Source: Verticillium longisporum
Taxonomy: Eukaryota; Ascomycota; Sordariomycetes; Glomerellales; Plectosphaerellaceae
NCBI GenBank assembly: GCA_019188255.1
Contig: JAETXT010000005.1
Location: forward strand, 3,844,001 to 3,908,000
Direction of reading: 5' to 3'
DNA length: 64,000 nt
The notes beneath the pieces were generated by a model. The model saw only the letters and a program-made list of their open reading frames with translations, had not been told where the DNA came from and did not search any database. Position numbers and translations under genes: made by a program. Positions 36,519 through 48,086 of this stretch are shown in pieces (within the stretch, counting starts at the first letter, position 1; each line of letters opens with the position of its first letter).

Positions 36519-38085
36519 TTAGTAGTAGCTGCTCCCAGCATGATGGTCCTGCCTTGCCCCGGGATACGCGCCAGGTGGATCAGCATGTTGTTGGTCCTTG
36601 GCCTCGTCGTCGGAGCTCAGGGCTTCGCCAAAGTCATCGCTGCGGTCGGGCGGCGCGCGCGTGGCCTCGAGGACGCTCCGATCGAGCTCCGCGGGCTGGA
36701 ATGGCTTGATGGTGTGGATCTCGCGGCCGGAGGGCATCTGGGCGAGGACTGAGCCGGTCGTGGGGATTGCCTGGGTCGTGACCTGTCTTCATGGTTGGCT
36801 GACTGACTCTGGGTTGTGAAGTCCTTGGGGTTTCGCAAGACCGCGCGGGACGGAGGGGGAAAAATAGCATCTGGCAAAAAACTCACAAGGTCGTTGATCT
36901 TGGTCCACTTGACCTCGAGGTGCTCGATGACGCGCGTCTCTTCCATCTTGCCGCCGTCGGCACCCCAGGCGGTCTCGCGCTCGACCTTTTTGTCCTCGCG
37001 CTTCTCGGCCCAGTCCTTGCGCAGGCGGGAGAAACCGGCGCCGAGGGAGGACTTTTTCGCCGCGGTGGCAGCGGCGTCGGTGCGGGACTCGACGCCGAGC
37101 TCCTGGAGGGCGGCGCGGAGCCAGGCGAGGGCGGTGCCGGTCTCGCCGGCAATCTCGGCGTCAATGGCGAAGAAGCGGCAAGCGCGGGCGCGGGAGGTGC
37201 GGCGGGTGTCGTCGAGGTAGCGGAGGAGGGCGGGGTTCAGGGGCGGGGCGCCGGGGAGGCGGGTGCCGCAGAGGGTGGCGGCCTGCGAGGCGTGCTCGGC
37301 GGCGGCGAGGGAGAGGCGGGCGAAGAGGTGGGCGCGGACCTTGGGCAGGGAGGGCGTGCGGTACATCCACTCCTTGTCGGCCTCGTTGCGGGTTTGCGAG
37401 ACGATGGCGGGGTAGGGGTCGTCCTTGAGCACGGCGAGGAGGGTGGCCTCGGCGTGCGCCTGGGAGGCGAGGCCGCGGAGGACGGGGGCGAGATGTCGAC
37501 GCTCGGGGCCGGGTTCGAGGAGCCTTCAGCGCGCGTTGCGACGTGGTCGTAGAGCGAGGCTGCTTCTAGGAGGTGTTTTGTGGCAGTCTGGATGGCGACG
37601 GTTCGTTCCTGGGCCGAGGGCGCTGCCACCGAGGTCACGTAGAGAGGCTGCAAGGCGATGCGGCCGGCGAGGGTGTAGGCGTGGGCGAGGGTGGCGAGAA
37701 CAAAGGCGACCTCGTGGTCAAGGGATTGGACCTTGACACGGGGCGGTTCGCGTCCGGGGACGTGACTGTCAGAAAGGGTTGGGCGCCATTCTATGGCGAG
37801 GGGAGCGGTTTGGCTGACGGTGATCTCATTGGCATGGGGGCCCTTTCGTGTGAGGCCTGCGTCGATGGCAAATAGATAGGGCAGGTAGGCGTTCAGGGCG
37901 GTAATGAGTGAGGATATGTGGGGAGACTGGGCCGATGGCGGCAGTCTCTTGTGTTTCTTGAGGGCATCGCGGACGACCCCGCGGTAGGTGCTCGCAGTGA
38001 GGGGCAGCGAGGGGTGCGATTCACAGCTGAAGCTGGTGGAGAAGGAGAAGGAGGAGGTCGTGGGCAGAACAAAGGGGAACGGCAT
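36519..38085 (-). CDS. palC: pH-response regulator PalC (BRO1-domain protein), frameshifted
   Basis: PalC links the alkaline-pH sensor complex to ESCRT-III and activation of the transcription factor PacC in filamentous fungi. Exons are 36887-38085 and 36519-36782 (104-bp intron, phase 0). The N-terminus [19 protein letters not shown], then [20 protein letters not shown] and [13 protein letters not shown], is diagnostic of the family. The BRO1-like helical domain continues through [34 protein letters not shown] and [19 protein letters not shown]. The last exon gives [20 protein letters not shown] and ends SSYY. One base is missing in the C run opposite 37484-37488 (after PSVDISP), which otherwise ends the frame in Pro/Arg-rich shadow sequence. 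Corrected length is 487 residues, normal for PalC. The start is the ATG of MPFPF. Confidence 0.9.
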
Positions 38086-38851
38086 GCTGTCGAAAAGCTC
38101 AGCGTCTCCAGGAAGCTGATGGCACTCGTAGGTGGGATTTGATGGCGTGGTCGTGAGATGTTGATGCCGCTCTGTCCTGCCCCAGCGCCAACTCGACTCG
38201 TCCCAACGACTCTTAACGATTCAGATTCAGCGCCAAGAGCAATGATGTCGGACCGTGCCTGCGCCTTGAGATGGACTGTCTTGCATACTGTAGACCCAGG
38301 CTCTTGAGACGTGCCCATGACTCGGAGGTTGCTGATGGTTCACGTTTTGATTGATCGAAAAAATAAGGAACAGCTCTGGCCATCTCTAATTGAGTCGAAT
38401 GCCCCGAGTCTTCTCTTGGAGAGCTTGCAATCCGATGTGTTTGATGTCGTAGGGTCTGTAGGCCTCACGAACATGAACAACAACACGAGGTCCAGATGCT
38501 GAACGATAAGAAAAAGCCCCGATAAGCAACCATTGCCCCCAAATTTCCGGCCCACCCTTCACGTTCGGCTGTGTAGTGGGGAGCTCCAGGGGCTCTCTGC
38601 ACTAAATAGACCACTAATGCCGATCCAATTGGGCACCTCCGACCGGGAACTGGGCACAGAGGACCCGACCTGTACGTAGTCGTCAACTCTGGTGCTGTGG
38701 CTGCCCCACGGAACAGTAGAACAGTCGAACAGCAGAACAGAACAGACCATCACCGCCAATTCGCCTGGCTTGTTTCCCCGACAGGCACGCGACTGACACC
38801 CCCGCCTCATGCCAGCCTGAATCAGTCTTTACCTCCCTCCTCTCGGCGACA
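38086..38851. other. Divergent promoter, palC / ALG6
   Basis: No gene seen. One GCCAAG, matching the PacC consensus GCCARG, lies at 38232-38237, about 150 bases upstream of palC; such a hexamer is expected by chance roughly once per kilobase on two strands. CAGAACAG-type short repeats occur at 38705-38745. Confidence 0.35.
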
Positions 38852-40728
38852 ATGACTGGTCCTTTGCCTCACAAGGCTCGCCGCAGGGGGCCTAGGAAGC
38901 CGTCGCCTACGTCGTCCCAGACGACCATCGTCAACGTCACGCCGTCCACCAAGGGCGACGCTGTTGCCAAAGCGCCGCTGTTCCCGCTGGCCTCTTTCAT
39001 GTGGGCTGCGCGTGGCTCAGCTTCAGAATGGGAGGTCCTGCCTCTGATCCTCATGGTTGTCGGCATCTTCAGGTGGGCTGCTGGTCTTTGGGGCTACTCT
39101 GGTAAGCTGCCTGCTCGGTGCCTTCACGCCCCGACGCGCAACCTCTCCCCACGAGGCTGCCACCGCTGACCAGCAACTGTACAGGCTATCACAGAGGCCC
39201 TCTGTTCGGCGACTACGAAGCGCAAAGAAACTGGATGGAAGTCACGACGCAGGTCCCCGTCTCGCAGTGGTACTTCCATGATCTGCAACACTGGGGGTTG
39301 GACTACCCTCCCCTGACGGCATACCACAGTTGGGTCTGCGGCCAGATGGGGTCTCTGATCAACTCCCGTCTGGTTGACTCTCTACGTCTCGAGGGGCTCT
39401 GATGACCCCGCTCTGAAGATATTCATGCGCGCCACGGTCATTGTGTCCGAGTACCTCGTCTACATTCCCGCCGCCGTTGTCTTTGTGAGGAGGTTCAGCA
39501 GGTTCAACGGCGTCTCCAACTGGTCTGCCTCGCTTGCGCTGGTCGCCTTCCTGATGCAGCCGTCGACTATACTTATCGATCACGTGCATTTCCAGTACAA
39601 CACGGTCATGCTGGGTTTCGTCCTGGCAAGCATGTCCAGCATGTTGGCCGGCCGCTACATGTGGTCCGCCGTCTTCTTCGTCGCAGCCCTTGGCTTCAAG
39701 CAAATGGCTCTCTACTATGCCTTTTCCGTCTTCTCCTATCTCCTGGGAAGCTGCATCTTCCCCAAGGTCAACGTCGGCCGCCTGTTCGGCATCGCCTTGG
39801 TCACCGTCGTTTCTTTCGCCATACTCATCCTTCCCCTCGTCCTGGGCACCCTCTACGACGTGCGCAGAGGCATCGACTCGCGTCCTAACATTGATGGCCC
39901 GCCTCCCCCGCTGCCCCTGTTTCCCCAGCTCGCCGAAAAGCTCGACGCCGACGCCTTCTACTACCCTCTCATCGAGCAGCTCCTTCAGATGGTGCACCGC
40001 ATCTTCCCCTTTGCGCGCGGACTCTTCGAGGACAAGGTTGCCAATTTCTGGTGCGCCCTCAACGTCGTGGTCAAGCTGCGCAACTTTGCCCCCGAACTGC
40101 AGCAAAGGGCCGCGCTGGCGTTGACGCTGGCATCAATCATCCCAGCAAACCTTGTCCTCTTCTTCCGTCCTCGCAAGCACCTGTTGCCCCTCGGCTTCGC
40201 GGCGACGGCATGGGGCTTCTTCCTTTTCAGCTTCCAGGTCCACGAGAAGAGCGTTCTTCTACCGCTCATGCCCATGACTCTCCTCCTCGCCGGCAAGCAG
40301 GGTCTGTCGAGGGACACGCGCGCTTGGGTCGGCTTCGCCAACATTTTGGGTGCCTGGACCATGTTCCCCCTTCTCCAGCGCGTCGATCTCCGCGTTCCGT
40401 ACGCCGTCCTGACCCTGCTCTGGGCCTACCTGCTCGGTCTCCCGCCGACATCGCTGAGCGCATACTTCCAGGAGGGCCAGTCAGCCTGGGTCCAGTGGGG
40501 AACAGCTCTGGTGCATGGCGTCTTCTACATCGCCATGGCGGCCTGGCACGTCGTCGAGGCGACGATGCGCCCCCGATCGACAAGCCTGACCTTTGGACTG
40601 TCGCCAACGTTGGCGTCGGCTGTGTCGGCTTTGGTCTGTGCTATCTGTGGTGCATGTGGCAGCTTTTCGCGCAAAGCGGGCAGCTACCTGTCAAGGCTAG
40701 CAGCAAGTCAAAGAAAAAGTCGTACTGA
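38852..40728 (+). CDS. alg6: Dolichyl-P-Glc:Man9GlcNAc2-PP-dolichol alpha-1,3-glucosyltransferase (Alg6), frameshifted
   Basis: Adds the first glucose to the lipid-linked N-glycan precursor in the ER lumen. Exons are 38852-39101 and 39185-40728 (83-bp intron). The Alg6/Alg8 luminal motif is clear: YEAQRNWMEVT, then WYFHDLQHWGLDYPPLTAYHS (catalytic-loop Asp in GLDYPP). It is followed by multiple membrane helices and the block LIDHVHFQYNTVMLGF, GFKQMALYYA and FQVHEKSVLLPLMP. Two one-base errors break it. One is an apparent extra base at 39365-39367, after SLINS. The other is a missing C in the run 40570-40574. With both corrected the C-terminus reads DKPDLWTVANVGVGCVGFGL and then SKSKKKSY, ending at TGA 40726-40728; uncorrected, the frame ends at 40756 in unrelated sequence. 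About 597 residues. HVHFQYN favours Alg6 over Alg8, though not decisively. Confidence 0.88.
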
Positions 40729-41195
40729 GGCTAGGTACGAAGAGCATAAGAAGTAAGGGTTTCGATGTGCACTCCCTTTTGTGATACCATTTTCTCATGT
40801 CAGGGTTTCTGGAGGGCTTGTCGGTATTAGACGAGGCCGGCAGAGTAGCATGAGCCTGCAAAGGTTCGCGACACGTATGAAGTCGCAAATAAGAAAGTCA
40901 TATACACAGTGTCATCGTCCTAGACACATTCGTTGGATAGCTGTGATCGCTACCCCTGAACGCCAATCTGAGATGGAGGTGGCGATGGCCGCATGCTTAG
41001 TCATGGTTGTCGTAGTATCTGATCGCCGTCTTTCAGGACCTCAACGCCACCACGTTCGGATCCCCCCTTGACATTGAAGGTATACTTGTAGGGTGGTTGA
41101 CATTGGCGCCCAGCAGTCGAGCCTTCGTCGTTTCATAAAATAATTGAGTTGGCAATTTTGATACACTGGACGTCACCGTTTCGACACAGGACAGC
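40729..41195. other. Intergenic region ALG6 / OGG1
   Basis: ALG6 3' flank and OGG1 promoter; nothing else recognised. Confidence 0.4.
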
Positions 41196-42549
41196 ATGGC
41201 CCCCGTCAGGGTCACCGAGTGGCGCAAGTTGCCACTGAGCCTCACAGAGCTTTGCATCGATACAACACTGCGCTGCGGCCAATCCTTTCGATGGCGGAAG
41301 ATCAATGACGAATGGTAAGATGAGCACAAAAGCTTTGTAAATTTTATCCACACTTACAATTGATCAGGTGCTGCACGCTGCATGGCCGAATCATCTCACT
41401 GAAGCAAGACCCGACTCACCTTCACTACCGTTCAATCTGGCCCGCCGCAGCCCAGCGACCCAAGACCGCACCAATCGTGAAGACGGAGTCTCCAGAGGAC
41501 GACACCGAGGAACTGCTCAAGCACTACCTCAGCTTGAAGCTGGACCTGACGAGCTTGTATGAGCAATGGTCAGAAGCGGACGCCAATTTCCGCAAGAGGG
41601 CACCCAAGTTTGGAGGTGTCCGCATGCTGAGCCAGGAAGCGTGGGAGGCGCTGATCAGCTTCATATGCAGCAGCAACAACAACATTTCCAGGATATCACA
41701 AATGGTGAGCCCCCTCCTTTGCAACCCCGGCAGCCATCGACCGCCACCATGCTCACGCACGGCCAGGTCCACAAACTCTGTCTGCATTATGGCCCGCTCA
41801 TCGGGCACATCAATGAGGAGCCTTTCCACGATTTCCCCACGCCGGATGCCCTGACGGGCAAGCAGGTCGAGTCTCACCTCCGCGAGCTCGGTTTCGGCTA
41901 CCGCGCCAAGTACATCGCCGAGACGGCTCGTGTCGTTTCCATGGAGAAGCCAAAGGGGTGGCTTGCAAGCCTGGCGAACCCAGCGAACCCAAATTTTCGC
42001 GCCGCATCCGAGGCGGAGGACGAGAAGATCCTGCCGCCACCGACGTATAAGGCGGCACACGAGGCGCTGCTCGCCCTCGCTGGCGTGGGTCCCAAGGTGG
42101 CGGACTGCGTGTGTCTCATGGGCCTTGGGTGGGGGGAGGCTGTGCCTGTTGACACGCACGTGTGGCAGATTGCGCAGAGAGACTACAAGTTTGGCAAGAG
42201 CAAGACGAAGACGTTCAGCAAGGCCATGTACGATGCGGTGGGAGATCACTTTCGGCAGCTATGGGGGGAGTATGCGGGGTGGGCGCATTCCGTCTTGTTC
42301 ACGGCCGATCTCAAGACGTTTGAAGGGAGGGTGGCAAAGAAAGAAGAGGATGAGGTGTTGGTTGTGAAGGGGGAGGCTGGCGAGGATGCGATTGTAGAGA
42401 TTAAGCGGGAAGTCGTGGAAGACGAGGCGTCCCCGCCTTTGACGGGAAAGAAGCGCAAGACTGTCCAGACGAAGGTCAAGATTGAGGTTGAGGAAGCGGG
42501 AGATGCACACCCAAAACGGATGAGGACTCGGTCTCAGAAGGCAGTGTGA
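41196..42549 (+). CDS. ogg1: 8-oxoguanine DNA glycosylase/AP lyase
   Basis: Removes 8-oxoguanine opposite C in base-excision repair (nucleus and possibly mitochondria). Exons are 41196-41314, 41368-41704 and 41767-42549 (introns 53 and 62 bp); the product is 412 residues. The N-terminal domain begins EWRKLPLSLTELCIDTTLRC with GQSFRWRK. SFICSSNNNISRISQM precedes intron 2. The HhH-GPD core has LALAGVGPKVADC with the catalytic Lys near residue 262, and VPVDTHVW with the conserved Asp near 281. The C-terminal 70 residues are charged (KKEEDEVLVV, KRKTVQTKVKIEVEE, PKRMRTRSQK) and carry a likely nuclear localisation signal. No repair of frame is needed. All introns are GT-AG and keep phase. Confidence 0.94.
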
Positions 42550-42956
42550 TTTATTTTAGGATAAGTTTTTAGAAAGCGATACCCATCTCTCATACCGAAC
42601 CATGCTTGAAATGCAGCATGCTTCGATAAGGACCTGGCGGCGCAAGGTTTCACATGGTGCAGATGGGCAAAGCGCCACCAAGCTGGGTTCGAGAGATTGG
42701 AGCGTGTCGGCTAAATGTCGGCTGAGTCGCGAGATGCGTTTGGTAAAGCTCTGCGCGACCCATCAAACCTGATGCGCTTGGCCGTCCCTAATCCCAACGT
42801 CGCCCTTCAGCCTGCCCCCTCGATACGCTCGACAACCCATCATCATCTCAATCCATCAACGCTGATTCCGATCAAGCCTTCACTGATGCACTCCTGCAGC
42901 ATCGTTCGATATCCTCCAACCCCTCAAGATATGACACAAGTAAACCCTTGAGCAAG
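42550..42956. other. Intergenic region OGG1 / SF3B1
   Basis: OGG1 3' flank and SF3B1 promoter. An ATG-started 78-codon frame at 42715-42951 ends just before the SF3B1 ATG; it could be an upstream ORF if transcribed, but nothing supports a protein. Confidence 0.35.
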
Positions 42957-45900
42957 ATGTCTGACTCGGACTTCGAGACGATCCGCCAGCTCCAGGCCGA
43001 GCGCAACGCTGCCGCTGCCGCCAAAAAGGCTCCAACGCCTTCGACCCTTCGAATCAGCGCCCCGACACGGTCAGCACCAAGCAGAAGCTTACCGACACCG
43101 TTGACACCGATCTCTATGATGCCAGCGGCGCCGATAAGTTTGCTGGCTACGCCACCTCTATTCCTACCGGCATCAACGGCGATGATGACGACGACGACAT
43201 GAACGGCGTCGACAATACGCGCCGCCTAGTCGGCCAGTATACTGCCTCTCGCGACATGCTCGACGAGTTCTCTCGCGGCGATGGCGTCGAGGAGGATGAC
43301 GTGCTTGCTGGCCGTGGCGAGAAGAGCAACCGGATCACCGATCGCGAGACCGACTATCAGAAGCGCCGCTTCGACCGCGTCCTCACCCCACCCGCGCGGA
43401 CCCTTTTGCCGCAAACCGTCAAGCTGGCGCTGCCGAAGGTGGCTCGACCTACCGCGATGTCATGGAGGCAAAGGAGCTCGAGCGCGAGGAGGAGCGCGTC
43501 CGCCGCGCCATCCTGGACAAGGCCGAGGGCAGGGTCGAGGATGGCAACACGGCTCCGGCAACCCTGACCAACGGCGACGACAAGGAGAATGGAGACTCTG
43601 GATCGACTGAGCTCGCTGCTGCCGGGCGTAAGAGGAAGAAGAGATGGGATGTTTCATCCACTCCGACGGACGACGCGGCTGCCGCCCAGCCTGATGGTGC
43701 CGTCAAGAAGCGATCCCGGTGGGATCAGACGCCCGCCCCTGGCGCTGAGGTTGTCAAGAAGTCGTCTCGCTGGGACCAGGCTCCTTCTGCCACCCCGATG
43801 GGCAACCAAGGACTGGCCACGCCCATGCACCCTTCGCAGGCCGGCGGTGCCATCTTGCCGACCACCTTTGGCCCCGACATGTCTGGCCGTAACATGCCGC
43901 TCAGCGACGAGGAGCTTAACGAGCTTCTTCCCGGAGAGGAGCAGGGCTACAAGATCCTCGAGCCCCCTCCCGGCTACGCTCCGCTTCGCGCCCCAACCCA
44001 CAGGCTTGTGGCAACGCCTGCTCCGCAGAGCGGCTTCACCATGCAGGACCCTGATGCGGTCAGGCTTAGCGGCAAACCTGTACCGGGAGAAATTCCTGGC
44101 ATTGGCGACCTCCAGTTCTTCAAGGCCGAAGATATGGCCTATTTCGGCAAGCTTACCGACGGCACCGACGAGAACGATCTCAGTGTGGAGCAGATGAAGG
44201 AGAGGAAGATCATGAGGCTGCTCCTCAAAGTCAAGAATGGTACACCACCAATGCGCAAGACTGCTTTGCGACAGCTCACAGACAATGCTAGGCAGTTTGG
44301 AGCTGGTCCACTCTTCGACCAGATTCTGCCCCTCCTCATGGAGAAGACTCTGGAAGACCAGGAACGCCATCTGCTCGTCAAGGTCATCGATCGTATATTG
44401 TACAAGCTCGATGATCTTGTTCGGCCCTATGTGCACAAGATTCTCGTCGTCATTGAGCCGCTGCTCATCGACCAAGACTACTATGCCAGAGTGGAGGGTC
44501 GTGAGATCATCTCCAACCTCAGTAAAGCCGCTGGTCTCGCCACCATGATCAGTACCATGAGGCACGACATCGACCATACCGATGAGTACGTCAGAAACAC
44601 CACCGCCCGAGCCTTCGCCGTCGTGGCCTCGGCGCTCGGCATTCCAGCTCTTCTTCCTTTCCTGAGAGCCGTCTGCCGAAGCAAGAAGCAATGGCAGGCG
44701 CGACACACGGGTGTCAAGATTGTGCAACAGATTCCCATTCTCATGGGTTGCGCCGTTCTTCCCCATCTGAAAGGCCTTGTGGACTGCATCGCCCCCAACC
44801 TGAATGATGAGCAGACCAAGGTCCGCACCGTCACCAGTCTGGCCATCGCCGCCCTCGCCGAGGCATCGAACCCCTACGGTATCGAAAGTTTCGATGACAT
44901 CCTCAACCCCCTCTGGACAGGCGCGCGAAAGCAACGAGGCAAGGGTCTTGCTGGCTTCCTGAAGGCTGTTGGCTTCATCATTCCCCTCATGGACGAGGAA
45001 TACGCCAACTACTACACGAGCCAGATCATGGAGATTCTCCTTCGAGAGTTCTCCTCCCCAGACGAAGAGATGAAGAAGGTAGTGCTCAAGGTGGTGTCAC
45101 AGTGTGCAGGTACCGATGGTGTCACCGCGGGCTATCTCAAAGAACACGTCCTCGACGACTTTTTCAAGAGCTTCTGGGTCAGAAGGATGGCGCTCGACAA
45201 GCGCAACTACAGACAAGTTGTTGAGACCACGGTCGACATCGGCCAAAAGGTCGGTGTCAGCGAGATCATTGAGAGAATCGTTGTCAACCTGAAGGATGAG
45301 AGCGAAGCATACCGCAAGATGACGGTGGAGACGATTGAGAAGATCGTCGCGAGCCTGGGCGCTGCCGATATTGGCGAGAGACTCGAAGAGCGACTCATCG
45401 ACGGCATTCTGCACGCATTCCAGGAGCAGAGCGTTGAGGACATCATCATGCTCAATGGCTTCGGCTCTGTCGTCAATGCACTGGGCTCCCGGTGCAAGCC
45501 ATACCTCCCACAAATCGTCAGCACCATTCTGTGGAGATTGAACAACAAGTCAGCCACTGTACGACAGCAAGCAGCTGATCTTATCTCGCGAATTGCTATG
45601 GTCATGAAGCAATGCGGTGAAGACGCGCTCATGGGCAAACTTGGCGTTGTGCTCTACGAGTACCTGGGCGAGGAGTACCCGGAGGTTCTTGGTTCCATTC
45701 TAGGCGCCCTTCGATCCATCGTTACCGTCGTTGGTATCACACAGATGCAACCGCCCATCAAAGACCTACTCCCCCGTCTCACCCCTATTCTTCGCAATCG
45801 ACACGAGAAGGTCCAAGAGAACACCATCGATCTCGTTGGTCGTATTGCTGATCGTGGCCCGGAAAGCGTCAATGCACAAGATTGGATGCGATTCTGTTTC

Positions 45901-46626
45901 GACCTGGTTGATATGCTGAAAGCCCCCAAATACGGTTTTCGACGTGCGGCCAACAACACCTTGGGTTTCATCGCCTAGGCCATCGCTCCCGAGGATGTTT
46001 TGGCTACTCTGCTCAACAACCTGAGGGTGCAAGAGCGCCAGTCTCGTGTCAACACGGCTGTTGCTATTGGTATCGTGGCCGAAACCTGCGCGCCTTTCAC
46101 CGTCCTCCCCGCTCTCATGAACGAGTACCGTGTTCCCGAACTCAATGTTCAAAACGGTGTACTCAAGTCACTCTCCTTCCTTTTCGAGTACATTGGCGAG
46201 ATGGCCAAGGACTACGTTTACGCTGTCACGCCACTGCTCGAAGACGCGCTCATCGATCGCGACCAGGTCCACCGACAAACAGCTGCGTCCGTTGTCAAGC
46301 ACATTGCGCTCGGCGTGGTTGGCCTCGGCTGTGAGGACGCTATGATCCATCTTCTTAACCTTCTCTACCCGAACTTATTCGAGACGAGCCCACACGTCAT
46401 CGATCGCATCGTCGAGGCTATCGAGGCTGTCCGCATGGCTGTCGGACCTGGTGTCGTGATGAACTACGTCTGGGCGGGTCTCTTCCACCCGGCACGCAAG
46501 GTACGCCAGCCCTATTGGCGGCTGTACAACGATGCGTACGTCCAGGGCGCGGATGCCATGGTACCATACTATCCCAACCTGGACGAAGATAAGATGGACA
46601 GGCCAGAGTTGGCTATCATGCTTTGA
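42957..46626 (+). CDS. sf3b1: U2 snRNP splicing factor 3B subunit 1 (SF3B1/Hsh155/Prp10), interrupted
   Basis: SF3B1 clamps the U2 snRNA-branch-site duplex and is essential for splicing. Starting at [17 protein letters not shown], the N-terminal region needs two one-base insertions. One is at 43023-43029 (A/G run), after which [19 protein letters not shown] reads through. The other is at the C run 43386-43389, after which [10 protein letters not shown] and [19 protein letters not shown] follow. Three RWD-type U2AF/SPF45-binding motifs are visible ([30 protein letters not shown]) near 43630-43790. The rest is a HEAT-repeat superhelix with highly conserved blocks ([49 protein letters not shown]). 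An in-frame TAG at 45976-45978 stands where homologues have Lys (GFIA-K-AI). The frame then continues perfectly to TGA 46624-46626. Corrected length is 1223 residues. Because the gene is essential, a true null is implausible. Confidence 0.93.
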
Positions 46627-47175
46627 GCGAAGCGAAATCAAGGGTTGTACTAGGGAACAATATGGGTTTTCTTTGCGGGACGGGGTGGCAGGAAACTTGT
46701 GGTTTGGCGCATGGAAGCCATGCATGCATTGTAATACTCTCCTGTGTAGGTAGAAACTGAGGAGGAAAGGACAGCATCCCGCGACGGCGTCTGGGGATGC
46801 AATTGACTTTTTTTTTTGGGATAGCACAAATTTTTGTGTGCGAAATGTGCTTGTGAACTATGAATGAATTTGGCTCTGTACTTTGTGTACATGTGGCCGT
46901 CTCGCATCCTTTAAACCGGATGTAAGTGAAAGCTCTAGGCTGAATCGTGCTTGTCACTCATAATAATTCCTCCACCATCAGGGCCAGTCCATGAACCGTT
47001 GCTTTTTAAACGACCCAGTCTCATATGGTGACTGATCATGGAGGCCGCAGATTCCGGGTGTCTGACGCCAGGGCAGACCGCGTCAAGTGCGTGCGCAGTG
47101 CCAGATCTCCGCTGCAGCCTCAGCCTCTTCACCCTGGCAATCGTAGTTTTGGAAGTTGATCTCTGTTTCGTTCCT
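46627..47175. other. Convergent 3' region SF3B1 / LSM2
   Basis: Contains a 10-base T run near 46809 and AT-rich stretches consistent with 3' UTRs; no gene seen. Confidence 0.4.
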
Positions 47176-47732
47176 CTATTTCGCCTTGGCCTGTTGAGCA
47201 GCTGCTTCTAGAAGGGATGTCAGCGATCCACATTATCGCAAGCTGGCAGAAACTGAACCTACCCCTCCGCGTCGCATCCTCCAGCAGCGGAACGTCTACA
47301 GACGCAGCAGGAAGATGGACATAGCGCACAACTGAGCCACGAATGAAGACATTCTTGACCGAACTCTGCGGTGGCCGGTTAGCAAGTGGACACTCTTGCA
47401 TGATATACATGTTGCCCCTCGGCCTGTTTTCTTCTCCCCGCAGCGATGCGAAGGAAGGCAGAAACAGCGGGTGAGAGGTTTTCTAGGCGACGAACCAGGT
47501 GCGGGTACTTCAGCTCCTCGACGACGGAGATGTCCTCGAGCTTGATATTCAGGTATTGGTCGACGCTCTTGAGCGTGCCGCGGATCTGAATGTCGTTCTT
47601 GAGCTCGATGGTGACCTCATGGTCGATGAGGGTTTTGAAGAAGCTAAGGGGTCGCGTCAGTGACTATTTCGTGCCGATTTCACATGCTCTGATCCGGCGC
47701 ATGAAGCTCGATTCCTACCTGAAGAACAGCAT
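47176..47732 (-). CDS. lsm2: U6 snRNA-associated Sm-like protein LSm2
   Basis: LSm2 is part of the LSm2-8 ring on U6 snRNA and of LSm1-7 in mRNA decay. Four exons: 47719-47732 (14 bases), 47496-47643, 47263-47365 and 47176-47207; the product is 98 residues, the normal length. The sequence MLFFSFFKTLIDHEVTIEL, then IQIRGTLKSVDQYLNIKL (Sm1), and VKNVFIRGSVVRYVHLPA (Sm2), is nearly diagnostic. The C-terminus is EAAAQQAKAK. The start lies in a 14-base first exon, and splicing rebuilds the FFSFF segment. All introns have GT-AG ends and the phases agree. The tiny terminal exons make this gene easy to miss. Confidence 0.93.
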
Positions 47733-48086
47733 CTTGTCTTGGCGTTTTGGTGGTGAGCTGGAATACGGTGACGATGAGCTTGGATGAGCTTTGAGCGTCG
47801 TGATGCTGGGGCTGTATTGAGGTGACCCGCTCGTTGGTGTTGTGGAGTACGTACCTCGACGAGAAAATCACGTGAGCACGCGCTGCATTATCCTATGTGG
47901 CCTCGGTGTAGCTCGGTATGCATGAAATGGGTAATTGGGTGAGGAACGCAACAGAATCTGAAGAGCCATCTCCTTGCGTGACATGGCATAGACTGTATAC
48001 CCTTTCTGTGGTTCTATCACGGCAGGATTTTGAGATGCTCATCTTGATTCTCTAAGACGGATTTGATTTACATTCAATGGATATCC
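47733..48086. other. Intergenic region LSM2 / UTP12
   Basis: LSM2 promoter and UTP12 3' flank; nothing else seen. Confidence 0.4.

Noticed and set aside
43654..44934. 426-codon minus-strand frame opposite SF3B1
   Set aside because: Antisense shadow of strongly conserved HEAT-repeat coding sequence.
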